Below are positions 35,083 through 46,021 of a DNA stretch of 64,000 nucleotides, in pieces; within the stretch, counting starts at the first letter, position 1; each line of letters opens with the position of its first letter. This DNA is from Haliclona indistincta. Its lineage: Eukaryota > Porifera > Demospongiae > Haplosclerida > Chalinidae. A model generated the notes under the pieces. It saw nothing but the letters and a program-made list of their open reading frames with translations, had not been told where the DNA came from and made no database searches. Made by a program: the position numbers and the translations under genes. The DNA is taken from assembly GCA_964017065.1 (NCBI GenBank), contig OZ024785.1:16339174-16403173 (forward strand), read 5' to 3'.

Positions 35083-36460
35083 TTTTGGCCGATGGCCGAC
35101 CGTTATAATGCACACTGGTACACCAGGTACATGGTGAACTGAACAGTTATCAAGAACAACAACACTAGCTGGACTAACACCGTTAAGGGGGCGGTGCATG
35201 ATTTTATGGGGGACTTTGATGTGCTGCATCTTGTTTTCTGCTTAGCATATATGCACAAAAGTGCTTTTATTGATTAGACCAAGTCTAACACTACCTGCCG
35301 TGCAACTATGGCGAGCTGGTGACGCTCTCAGGTACGCACAAAAGACCTCGCTTCTGCTACATGGTTTGTACACGTTTTCTCGACTTCTGAGCTAGAGATC
35401 GACGCGCTGTAAACGCAGTACTATTCAGTACCATCTTGCGCAGAAACGTATAGAGCGATTTGTCGATATTCGTTCGCGAAGGTAGCAAAGCAGCGTTCGT
35501 GCACTAGAAAAAACTACGCTGTAAAAAAAGTAAGCGCTATTACAAAAATTCGCTCTATACGTTTGTGCGCAAGATGCTACTGAATAGCACTGCGTTTACA
35601 GCGCGTCGATCTCTTGCTCAGAAGTCGAGTAAACGTGTACAAACCATCCGTGTATTATTTCTGCCATACTCTTATGGGAGATCGGTTTGTTTATAAATAG
35701 TTATTCAACTATGAATAATTTGAATATTAAGTCCTTGCACCGCCACCTTAAATGTACAGAGATGAGGTAGCAGTTGCCTTTCAATGAATTCAACAAACAC
35801 ATTCCTGTCACACTCCCTCGAACTATTTTCATGTCCAGTACGCCTCTAACTGTCATTGCTGCTATGATGCTAAGACGTTCTCCTCTTACAAGAAGTTTTT
35901 GGCAACACGCTTGCCTTGTAAGCCATATCCATGTTTTCGTAGGGCATCTCTACGGTCACAACCAGTTTCATCGATGAAAACAAGCAAATCATCAGTATAA
36001 AGTGAAACATCAATGGCAAAGGTGGCTCTGAGCGGTTCATCTCGCTGCTGTGCAATTAACTGCATCTTTTTTCGGGTGAAATTATATTTCTCTTCAGCAT
36101 ATTACAAAGAGAGGAGGGGCTCACGTAAGCACCACAGATCCACATGAGCTCTTGTTGGATTTCCCACAGGTAGATACCAGGTTTTTCCAAGACAAGATTG
36201 AGAACAGTCAGCTGGACAGCATTAGTTAGCTTGACAATACGATTGGCGACTGAGTATGGTTTCTTGCTAACCACGCCGGTGGCCTGGAATCGACTTACAA
36301 TTCTGTGAACAGTTGACGTATCAACGCACAAATTGGTAGCGACTTGATCCAGTGTGAGTCCTTGTACTTGATGTTGCCAAACCATGCGCCATCGAATGTC
36401 TTCACTGTAGGCAGCCTTTCTTCCTGGTTCACATGAATGACCTCGACCTCTCGATGACAT
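35083..36460 (-). pseudogene. Tc1/IS630-like DDE transposase, broken by nested insertion
   Basis: The N-terminal helix-turn-helix part is intact from 36460 (YSEDIRWRMVWQHQVQGL, LDQVATNLCVDTSTVHRIV). The catalytic part continues in shifted frames with a stop: DDLLVFIDETGCDRR (first Asp), then ERLSIIAAMTVRGVLD near 35870. After the 561-bp insertion at 35187-35747 the coding sequence resumes with NGVSPASVVVLDNCSVHHVP (second Asp). The region downstream of that is lost. This looks like a decayed Tc1/mariner-superfamily or IS630-type transposase. Confidence 0.78.
35187..35747. mobile_element. TTAA-site MITE inside the transposase pseudogene
   Basis: 561 bp, flanked by TTAA at 35183-35186 and 35748-35751, with ends GGGGGCGGTGCA and TGCACCGCCACC. 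The coding sequence of the host transposase reads across the empty site with one TTAA, which confirms the target duplication. The interior has a second inverted repeat of about 100 bp (35380-35480 against 35540-35640). TTAA duplications are typical of piggyBac and Kolobok elements. Confidence 0.88.
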
Positions 36461-37387
36461 TTTAAGATTTCGTTATTATTGTACGCATACACGTAAATGG
36501 CTCGCCTCGCAAACACGATTTTGCAAGATTCACTAAAAATGCAGTAATGGAGTAGCTCTAACAGTCCAAAACGGTCCAAAAACCATGTTTTTCAAGGATT
36601 ACTCGCTTCTGGTAGTGTTTGATGCCTATCTAAGAAGTAAGTGCACTACCCCAGATATATACACATGCGATGGTGCAGGTTTGGTAGTGATTCGTTCACT
36701 CAGGACAGCGCTAGGCTTACTGAAAGAAGAAAGTAAGAAAGAAAGACAAACAATTCGCGTGGGCGGAGATTTCAGTTTACCACTTTAGAAACGTCTGACC
36801 GCTTCACCAAAGGCATTTCCATGCTCAAAACAATCGCCTGATCAATCCTAGATGTCTGGAATCTCGAGAAACGCTAAAACAGCGAAGATCTTGCAACGGC
36901 TCCCTGAGAGTCGCCATCTTGATTTTCGTCGTCAAGCAAGCAGTCCCGGCGACTTTCATATACTTCCTACAAGCGCTCGAACTTCAGATTCCCTCAGAGA
37001 TAGTTTAAATGCAGTAGAAATATATAACAGTAGAGATATGTGCGAAAACTCATTTTCAAACATGAGTAGCCGTCATCTTAGTTCGAGGTCATCCCTACAT
37101 ATCATTGCCGATCGGCAATGATGATAAGATTTCTACACAGAACTTGTACAAGTAGTTTTAGCTTCGTAATTTTCACAACTAAAGAAAATTGTCTACAATT
37201 GATCATGCTTAGTCTTAACTGGGCAAGCTCGTTGTTCCACAATGGCTAACACTAAACTTGCTATGATCGATGACTGTTTAAAGACAACCCAAGTCCACAC
37301 TGGAGTCTTGTCTGCACGAGTGCTAATAGCTAGAAAAGTATAGCTACTTGCAAAAGTCATTAATAATTATTATTAACTTGGTATTAA
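36461..37387. other. Gene-free; contains a dispersed repeat block shared with 43742
   Basis: 36570-36690 (GGTCCAAAAACCATGTTTTT...) is nearly identical to 43745-43850. The remainder shows no gene or clear repeat structure. Confidence 0.5.
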
Positions 37388-37662
37388 CCCTTTAAATGCT
37401 ATTATCTTGCGGGAATTTTAACCTTGAAAATGCTGACCAATTCTCTCGCAAATATCTCGTGTGTCTTTAAAGCTACTGGTCTCAAATTTGTGTCCTATTT
37501 CGCCAGTGAGTAGCCGCAAATTCAAGTCAATCAAGATGCCTCAGGATTTTTATGGTTTTTTGTATTCTTCAATAATATTTAGCTTAATTTTAGCACTTTT
37601 TGATAAAGTTATGGTGTCTGAAGTATGTATGATGCTAAATGGCGTCATTAGGGCTTAAAGGG
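37388..37662. mobile_element. TTAA-site MITE, CCCTTTAA ends, copy 1
   Basis: 275 bp between TTAA at 37384-37387 and 37663-37666. The ends are CCCTTTAAATGC and GGGCTTAAAGGG. The same type occurs at 43600-43712 and 53239-53839. The CCC terminus with TTAA is piggyBac-like. Confidence 0.8.
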
Positions 37663-37697
37663 TTAAACATGCAACTACTATAATCAGTTTAACTCAC

Positions 37698-37802
37698 CAG
37701 AACAAGTACCATCTGTCGCTACTGTTGATGGTGGTAGTGATGAGGCTTGTGACAGTGGTGTTTGTGGTGCATGTGAGTTTCCAGGATCATCAGTAGTAGA
37801 GT
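37698..37802 (-). CDS. Candidate linker exon of the Death-ROC/COR gene
   Basis: A 105-bp open segment between a good acceptor (ACTATTGTAG) and donor (G|GTGAGT) on the minus strand. It encodes a Ser/Thr/Pro-rich, probably disordered peptide (STTDDPGNSHAPQTPLSQAS). Entry and exit are both phase 1, which fits the Death exon upstream and the ROC/COR exon downstream. Without RNA evidence this is a prediction. Confidence 0.5.
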
Positions 37803-37855
37803 CTACAATAGTAAGAAAATTTTTATCAAAATCAAGAGATTTAATTTATCTACGT

Positions 37856-38610
37856 ATAGGTTAGAGACCTCGGCCAACAAGATCTACGTGATATAGACCG
37901 GTTGGGCGCTAATAGTTGACTGCAATAATTCTATGGAAAAAATTTCATAAACCGCCATTTGTGAGGCCTAGCCGGTACACTTCTGCTGCAAAGACTGTCA
38001 AGAAAAGCGTGGAACTCAATATTTTATAGTTCTTGTGTGATACCAAGCGGAGACAAGCTCGGAAAATGACTGACAAGCGCAACTTGATTGGAGTCAAAAC
38101 TTACACTTTCCACTTCCAGCGTCTGTTTCATCAACGGCAAGCCTCAGAAACAGTGAAATGTAGCATGTTACCTTCAATAAAACATCGAGCTATCTGTTTC
38201 TCAGCCTGCAATCACTCCAAAGGTCCTAGAAGTGTCGAATACGCTTTACTACCAGGTACATGTATTTGCAGTTAGCTCTGAAGCGTTTAGAACACTCTTT
38301 TCCATAAATCTACGTTTGTCTACAAGAGAGAGCCCCAAGAGATGAGTAACACCCAAGAGTATCGGCGAATTGCTCCTGTTTGTTCGAGATTCAGTATAAT
38401 TCTAGGCCTCTTTTGGCAGATGAAGGCGTGGCACGGATGACGTGATTTAGAAATTATTGCGGTCAGCTGTTAGCGCCCGACCGGTCTATAGAAACCCGAG
38501 AGGAAGTCATATAGAACCCGAGCGCATAGCGCAAGGGTTCTATGGCGATGCGAGGGTTTCTATACCGTGTAGATCCCGTTGGCCGAGGTCTCTAACCAGC
38601 TTAGGATAAA
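37856..38610. mobile_element. TIR element with one-sided hairpin (family H, copy 3)
   Basis: The left end is GGTTAGAGACCTCGGCCAAC, followed by about 60 bp matching, in inverted order, the right end near 38600. The right arm alone contains an extra palindrome of about 100 bp (38480-38580) with core CCGAGCGCATAGCGCAAGGG. No recombinase was recognised inside. Confidence 0.75.
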
Positions 38611-38872
38611 GCAACCGTTGCTATCCAACAAGGAATTTTCGACGCTGCGCAAATGAAGAACAGACCGATACTTCAGCGATGGAAAAACATGGAGACTTTA
38701 GCTAGTGTGCGTCGCTAAACGGGTTTCCGCGTCTTGTTACTCATTGCTGGTACTCTGTCTTGTCTCCTACTGTCCTTCCGCCATCGCTTTCATGTGTGCT
38801 AGTGGCTTTCTGATGGTTAGTTTCCGGAATTCACTCACGCTCAGATGTGTACAAGCCTCACATCACGTAACA

Positions 38873-38945
38873 TTATGCCTCAGTGGGCGGAGCCACGAGG
38901 CATACATGTACAGTAGTTCGTTTGTCGGTTGGTCAGTCAGTCACG
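38873..38945 (+). repeat. R1 repeat, 5' end fragment (copy C)
   Basis: TATGCCTCAGTGGGCGGAGC...ACGAGGCATAC, the R1 palindromic end. It abuts the 3' edge of the ROC/COR pseudogene. Confidence 0.75.
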
Positions 38946-40688
38946 CTGTTGATTAGATATGATAAAAGAGAGCTGAAAATTCCCTTTGGTGGGTAGTCAC
39001 ATTCAAAGCAAAGTAATACAGAGTCATCACTAACATCAAAATCATAGTTCTTCATGTCTGATGGTGCACACACAAGAGCATTGGGCATGAAGAACTTCTT
39101 GTCACCAGACCTAGGGACAGGAAGTACTGCGATGTTTAGGTGAAGCAAGTTACGAAAAAACAAGTCATGCTCGAGGTCATGATTCTTCTCCCAAAGCTTT
39201 AAGGTGCTCTCAGTAAACAGACCTTTTCTAAACATAATCTCTTTCTCTTTACCATCGCAATCGACTCCTTTAAATGCAAAGATATGAGTAATGAGCTTGG
39301 GGCATCATAAAGCACTTGAGGGTTAGTCACACATGCTGTTCAAGGATCTCATCACCAGAAATAAAGGACATCACACGGAATTACGTTTATGCACAGAACA
39401 CGATTTACTAGTAATGTAACACGATTAATATAACGGGTTGCTAATGACAACCGCTCTGTTCCGTGAAGGTCATAGTTTGCAATTGGGCAATAGTTGCGAC
39501 TTTGAAGTGCGCTTAGGAACAGACTTTTTTCAACTCTACTACAACTTTTTTAGCTCAATCGATTGCTAATAGGCTGAAGTTTGCTATCCTGGGTCGAGCA
39601 AGTGAAAATCTTGTTTGTGGAAGTCAGGACGCCGAGTAGAAGTTCATCTTCCAATGAACACAATACATTAACTAAAGTGAATATACGGACCTAAGTTTTG
39701 ATAGTATACGGAAATTGAAACAGTATGTTGTTATTAGCTGGCAATGGAATCTTATCTTTATCACCGTGATAGTAACGGATACTGCCAGTGAAGTGGTGTA
39801 GCTGCGACAGAACATGTGTTAGTTCAGTATCAGGATCAATAATTATTGCAATCCTTCGCCAACTCTTGACAAGGCTCAAATGGAATAATACTCTTGTCTT
39901 CAGATCGCAGGAGTAAATCAAGAGCTACTGAGGGCACTGGTAGTTTCACCTCACACATTGGTGAAGCATCATATTCTCTTACTTTGTTGCTTGCTACATC
40001 AAGAATGGCCTTTCTGAGCTCAGATATTCCTTCACCAGTAAAGCGGTCTACTGGATACACAATTCTAGTTGCAATACGTACAATCAAGTCTTAAAAATCA
40101 TTTAGGAGAGGTTTAAGCTCGTCATCAACTGCATGTAGCAATCGATCCTTTAAAGATATTCTTCATTGTACCCACCAGTATTACACGAGGCTTCAACTGT
40201 ACCTTCTTTCCATTAAATATCTGATGACTGCATGTACAGCGTATACTGGCCAGACTCTGCTGCAGTACATCATAAACCTTCATCTTGGTGGGGTAAACCA
40301 CTCGTTTGCCATCACTGTGAGTAAACGTCACCTCATACTCATCATAGAGACTAACAACTGCACTAAAATTGAGAAGAAAAAGAGAAGGCCCAGAGACAAG
40401 AGTGGGAGAGCTCCTGAAATTGAGGCTGGTCACTAGAATCAATCAGATACACTAGTGTTCCCTTCAGTATGCCCTGGAGGTTTTTAATTAATGCCTCTTT
40501 AAAAGCCTTGACAACGATTCTTTGAAATTCCATGCCAACTGGTACTACCGGAGAAGTTTTATTAGTATGTGAAGTAGGCTGTTGCACTCCAGATGGTATT
40601 TCTTCACTTGAAGGTGTATCATCTGACTTATGAGATATCTTCCTAACTAAAGCAGTAATTTCCTCGTGAATATTCAGCAGGTTCCAAG

Positions 40689-41222
40689 GTAACCTCGTAC
40701 CCAGGCCTATTGAGGAGAAGAGATAAGGCCTGGTATCTACTGTTTGCGCATGCACGCTAAGCGATGGAATTCCACCGCCGCCGGTTATCATCATACACGT
40801 TTGCAGTATGTGGTGAATATTCATCGAAGCTCTCCTGTTTGCAAGCTACTCTGATGACTGTATTGTATTGTCTTTTCTTGAAGCTCTAGCACAATAGCAC
40901 AAGTACAATTTAACAATTGGGTGCTCCTGGTAGCGGAAACGAGCGACATTGATTGACAATAGCAGCGTGAAACGTAACGCGATTAAGCACTATCGCGTAT
41001 CCAGGCTAATCACAAAGTTATTCGTCGAATCCAGAGTTAGAGCTGGAGCTGGCAATCAAGCTGCTTCTTAGCCAGTTGTTTATAGGCCTAATAACTTAGG
41101 TGTGGTCTGAATAACTGCTACCATGTTTTCATGACGTAATCGGAATATTCTACAGCGAATATTTAGCGCATGAGCGTGCAGGCGCTTATTCTTCTCCTCA
41201 CTAGCGCCTGGGTACGAGGCTA
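40689..41222. mobile_element. TIR element inserted in the ROC/COR pseudogene
   Basis: Ends TAACCTCGTACCCAGGC and GCCTGGGTACGAGGCTA. It is flanked by GTTCCAAGG (40680-40688) and GTTCCAGGG (41223-41231), an 8-9 bp target duplication with one difference that repeats the codons for Pro-Trp-Asn. Same family as 1561-2142. Confidence 0.85.
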
Positions 41223-41389
41223 GTTCCAGGGCTGATCTTCACCATCCTTGGTAAGGGCAATAGAAGATTCTGTTACTCGAGCTCATAGTGTTCCTTCAGC
41301 TACTGGTGTGCTGCAAGAACTATTGTCATCATGCTTGTCGTTTACATCAAGAAATGCTGCTTTTCGATCAGTTTTTAGTCCTCGGCTAG

Positions 41390-41560
41390 TGAGTCTTAGT
41401 TTGACACTTCTTCTACTGCAGGTAGAAGTGTCAAACTAAGACTCACTAGCTACTGCAGGTAGCTAGTGAGTCTCTCTTACTGCAGGTAGGACTCACTACG
41501 TGCAGGTAGTGAGTCCTACCTGCAGGTAGGCCTATATACTGCAGGTAGGCCATGAAGAAT
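41390..41560. repeat. Cluster of nested fold-backs built on CTGCAGGTAG
   Basis: A chain of palindromes: AGTGTCAAACTAAGACTCAC appears in both orientations around CTACTGCAGGTAG, followed by CTAGCTACTGCAGGTAGCTA, TAGGACTCACTACG..., and GGCCTATATACTGCAGGTAG. It replaces the P-loop coding part of the paralogue. Confidence 0.85.
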
Positions 41561-41659
41561 GACATGAAGAATACGATAGTCTAGGCTTTGCTTCTCCTTC
41601 ATCATGCGAATTGATGATGAAATATGCTGTGTTTCCTCATGGCCACCTCGCCCACCTGT

Positions 41660-44015
41660 ATGAAATGATTTTAGGCTTCATTTGGATAAATTAACACAGG
41701 CTACATTACAGTAATGGGAAAATATGTCATCATCTGGGGACATGACGTGGAATTCAGTTCATGCGTGTTATACGAATAATTGCACTGCATATCATGATAA
41801 AGCACCGACGAGTGTGGGATAGTAACATGATATGGCCTCAAGCACAAGGACTACAGCTACTCTTCTCCCGAGGCAGCTAACAGATAATAAGGTGTTCTGA
41901 GCAGCAAATCTATACCCATAACCATGCACCATCAGCTCCGATGCCTATACAGCAGAGCTTGTTTTGGTACTGTAGCAGGTGGTTGAGAGGCTGGTCACCA
42001 AATGTATCATGAAGGTTAGCACTGTAGTACACACTATAGCACCCTCGACAAGCTAGCCTACGGTACAGGCATACGCTTCAGATGTGGACAGATGTGGACA
42101 GATGTGGACAGATGTGCGCATCATGGACAGATGTGTGTCAATAAGGTGGGTTTACACGTAGACGATCAGTCCAAAAACAGGGAAATGTATTCAGATTCAA
42201 CTCCATCGTTTTTGCTGTTTGCACTGCTCCGTTTTGCCAGCAGTAGTAAATGGAATGTGGGTGTGGCGTTTTCAGGCAAGCATGCTAGCACTCGCTCATA
42301 CGCATGAACCGGCGAAGGACACACTAGTTTTCCTTGATAGATGTCATTTCTGGGCTCGTGCTAGCATTCTCTGTGAGTATGAAGGCTGAAATGTGCTCAT
42401 ATCAAAAGTATGTATCCGTTTTTAGTGTTTACATGTGCATTTTCAAGTCTCCATTTGGTCTCCGTTTTCAAAAGTGTTCATTTTCATATGTATTTTCATC
42501 GCATCCGTGTAAACATAAGGCCTAAACGGGGACAAGAGACTGCATTTTTGCCAGAAAACGCCATCTAAGTCATATGAAGTGACCAGCAGATTCAAGGCAA
42601 CAGATTTCATGAGTTGCAGCTATGTATAGCAGCTATACAAGTCATTGTAATAAAGATGCAAAATGCTGTAGTGAAATAATGCTTGGCATAATATAACACC
42701 CGCTGCTCGCTCAGACACACTTGTCGAGCAGCTAGTGCACTGAAGATGCTTCTGCTATCTACGGAGTTGTGTGAGTTGTACTCTCACAGATAAGTTACAC
42801 TGTAGCCATTTTTTGTCTATGAAGGAGGCCTGAGCACTCACAAGTAAAATTTAAACCACTCTGGGCAGTGCATTGCGTGATTTAAAGCAAGCCAATAATG
42901 ATAAACAACGCGTGATAATGCACGAGCCGAAAGCGAATGCATTATCACTCGTTCAAGAAGTATAAGGTGTCAATTATTGTCCTTATTTTCAAGGGTTTAT
43001 ATTTTCTGATCATTGCGCAGCAATAAATCTGCTAAACAGCAACGGAGCAAAATCCTACGTGGCCCCCTACAGACCATCGTTGGCTAGCTACTGAGCAACT
43101 TCTGCACTTTGTTACTCGCGAGATGAGAGTATCCAAAAAATTTTTTAAAACTAGCCATAACAATGCTTGTGCTGCTGCGTTGCATACCAAAGTTCCCATG
43201 AGTGATCTTTGAAGATTTATTAGATGCACCAGTATGCCAAGCATGCTTTGTGTATAGCAAACTGTTCAGCTTTGCCAAGCTGCTAAAGTTCACAAAGGTA
43301 AAGTAGGCAGAGCTAAGAATTATAGATAGGTAAGGGAGGTGGGGAACGCAAAAATTACTTGACCGCCTTAAGTGCTTTATCGTTCGTACAACACGAACCA
43401 TACTTTCACTCTTTAGGGCTTAATTAATTATTCATTTCCATGACTGCGGGTAACTGAATATTCCCTGCCCACAAATAAAGACAAAGATGGACGAGTAGTT
43501 GACTAGCTTTTTCACGTCGTGCAGCCTTTGTTAGCCAACAACTGTCTGTGTGCAATTGAGTCAGCTAAAGGTTAATAAAGTTTGCTCACTTAATTTTAAC
43601 CCTTTAAATAATCTTGCTGAAATCTTAACCTCGCAGAGACAAAACACAGTACCGAGCTGGAGAGCTGCAAAACTGATGTGGGCAGAGTTAATGATAAGTA
43701 GTGACAAGAGGGTTAATTATTTAATGGTGTCGACAGTACCCCAAAATGGTCCAAAAACCATGTTTTTCAAGGATTACTCGCTTTATGCCTATCTAAGAAG
43801 TAAGTGCACTACCCCAGATATATACACATGCTATGGTGTAGGTTTGGTAGTCATTCCAGTCGTTGCGGCTTTAATAACCAAAAAAGTACTGTGCATAGGT
43901 AGGACAACTAGCTTCGAAAGTTTGAAAGAAATTGGTTAGAACATATGGAAGTTATGATTGTTTAAAGAGCACAAAGTGAAATTAGCACATTTTCAAAAAA
44001 AACAGACTCCGGTCA
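41660..44015. other. Gene-free stretch with several small repeats
   Basis: A short tandem CAGATGTGGA repeat lies at 42081-42117. A probable MITE with GTTTACACG and CGTGTAAAC ends lies at about 42150-42515. A TTAA-site MITE of 113 bp lies at 43600-43712 (TTAA on both sides, CCCTTTAA and AAGAGGG ends). 43742-43990 is a dispersed repeat shared with 36570 and 53125. No exon was recognised. Confidence 0.5.
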
Positions 44016-44438
44016 CTCCAATACTTGGAGACTGCATAGCCAATACATTCATCCACACTTTGCCGCACACTACGCGTCCCTAGAAATATGCACAACGACA
44101 AACGAGACTCTTTTCTGCACGAGTGCGGTCTCCTTGCCGCCATCTTGCGATTTTAATGGGTTTTTGTGATGTCACGCATAATAATTGTTGGCTGTGTAAA
44201 ACGTCATAACTAATGAAAACACATTGAATCAGTGTAATAGTTATGATGCAACACATGCTCATAACCAACGTGTGACATCACAAAATCCATTAAAATCGCA
44301 AGATGGCGGCAAGAAAACAGCACTCGTGCAGAAAAGAGTCTCGTTTGTCACTGTGACCATTTCTAGAAACGCGTAGTGTGCGGCAATGTGTGGATGGATG
44401 TATTGGCTGTGCAGTCTCCAAGTATTGGAGCTTAACTC
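44016..44438. repeat. Large inverted repeat, about 165-bp arms
   Basis: The left arm (from CACTCCAATACTTGGAGACT to GATGTCAC) and right arm (GTGACATCAC to AGTCTCCAAGTATTGGAG) pair over about 165 bp with a few mismatches. The loop is about 100 bp. The arms contain AAGATGGCGGCAAG. Probably a fold-back MITE. Confidence 0.85.
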
Positions 44439-44883
44439 CCATGGAATCGGATTTCCCGTACCTAAAGTTTTGGCTTGTCGCGAAATCCATCTTTTGGTTC
44501 CCGTTGCCAAACTAACGCTAGTTAAAGCCGGACACCTGCCCAAAGGTTAGAGCCCTAGGTGATAGTTGTAATGTAGCTTTAAGAAATCTTAACTAGCAGT
44601 AGTTCTGGAAATCCTAACCAAAAACTGTCATTCCAGTGGGCATGATACGCCGCCATATTGTGACACGCCCACATCACGTGATGCAAAGCCATATGAATGA
44701 GGGTGTTCGGTAAGGATAGAGGATCATAATGGTACCTGCAACATGATCATAGGACACATGGTTCCTGAGATATGAACCAAAATGTAAAAAAATAATTTTT
44801 GCTCCCCTTCGTGTGGAACACTGTATAGATCATCATTCTTCAGTGATTATACATGTAAATACATGGTGCATGACTTGGTTTAC

Positions 44884-45165
44884 CTTTTTGTGACAGCCAT
44901 TGTTCAACTTTAATTGCTAGACTGCGCTCATTTACTGCAGGAGACTTGAGAACATCAATAATTGTAGCCCAAGAGTATGGTGAGGTAATTGCTTTCCTCC
45001 AAAAGTCAAAAACTTTATGATGACAACCAATTGGTAGAAGATTCATGTGGGCAATAGCTTCTAATTCATATTCTGGTATGTTTAGTTGAACTCCAATAAC
45101 TCTCCATTTGTCAGGACAGTCTTGACCCACTTCGTACAGCAATTGTTGGATGCTGGGTGCATCAT
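44884..45165 (-). CDS. Death-domain exon
   Basis: A 282-bp exon between an acceptor (CATGCTGTAG) and donor (AAAAAG|GTAAAC) on the minus strand; about 94 codons. It reads as a classic Death fold: IQQLLYEVG...DKWRVIGVQLNI, EYELEAIAHMN, KVFDFWRKAI, WATIIDVLKS, ERSLAIKVEQWL. Death domains assemble apoptotic and innate-immune signalling complexes. The exon is symmetric for phase 1 and points toward the linker and ROC/COR exons, so it is probably their N-terminal module. The upstream start exon was not found. Confidence 0.78.
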
Positions 45166-45792
45166 CTACAGCATGATAATACATGATAAGTAACCTCAGA
45201 ATGGAAAATGCATTACTATAAAAAATATGTTTATTACATGTAAAATTGAAAACAATCAAAACACTATAGTAGTTAGGGGGCGGGGACACCTTAAGTTAGA
45301 CTAAGTTAACACTTTATAAAACGCTTCTCTCTGCAGTTATTCCAAAGAACTATGGATTGTATCTCGATGTGAATACGCAAGTTTCGATAATTTCTTATGA
45401 ATCTATGCAAAGCTACAAGCTGCTGCGCATTTTTGACATCTCAGTTTAACAGGAATTGCTTGCCATTGCTGCTATTTAGTATACAGCTTTGTCGTGTCAA
45501 TCTCTAGGAAAGGTTGCATGGATTTCGTGTTTAGATGTACAGAACTGAAATTTCCACAAAAGTTGCATTTATTAGCCCGTTTTTATGCACAAAACTATTC
45601 GCAAATCTCGAACGAAAATAATCTAAGCAAACGAATGCAACCGATCTTGCATCACTAACTAAGGCGTGTGTAGCCAAGATTTCAGCAGATGCTCTGTGCA
45701 AAGAGGAGACATCAAATATGTAGTTTTGTTTTATACAATGGTTATAACTGTCGAAAAGTTACTATGTCGAAGTCGACATAGTAACCTACATA
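45166..45792. other. Gene-free stretch
   Basis: Presumed intron or upstream region of the Death exon. A TTAA-type MITE end (GGGGGCGGGGACACCTTAA) occurs at 45276-45295. No other structure was recognised. Confidence 0.4.
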
Positions 45793-45943
45793 TAGGTTAG
45801 ACACCGAGGCCAAGGGATCTACGCGGTATAGAAACCCGAGAGGAAGCCATAGAACCCGAGCGCGTAGCGCGAGGGTTCTATGGCGACGCGAGGGTTTCTT
45901 TACCGCGTAGATCCCGTTGGCCGAGGTGTCTAACCGATTTAGA
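45793..45943. repeat. 151-bp hairpin (family H, copy 4) upstream of a recombinase remnant
   Basis: Near-perfect palindrome from GGTTAGACACCGAGGCCAA to TTGGCCGAGGTGTCTAACC, with central core CCGAGCGCGTAGCGCGAGGG. It carries the same arms as the elements at 37856-38610. Confidence 0.9.
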
Positions 45944-46021
45944 GTATAGCTAGCAACCGTTACCACAGCCGTAAGTTTTGACGCAAAATTATAGTCGACG
46001 CGTGCCGTATAGTACTGAGCA

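Larger units (their letters stand above)
38940..41656 (-). pseudogene. Degenerate ROC/COR paralogue
   Basis: Collinear with 30978-33124 but broken into several frames. The 5' edge near 41656 has a matching acceptor and phase, and begins MMKEKQSLDYRILHVILHGL. The Walker A segment is replaced by a fold-back cluster (41390-41560). Then come KLRLTSRGLKTDRKAAFLD, a stop, and a MITE (40689-41222) splitting PWNLLN. LVYLIDSSDQPQFQE is shifted out of frame, and there are further fragments at 39836-40160 (IVYPVDRFTGEGISELRK) and 38940-39235 (FFMPNALVCAP). Much of the COR region is missing. Confidence 0.88.
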
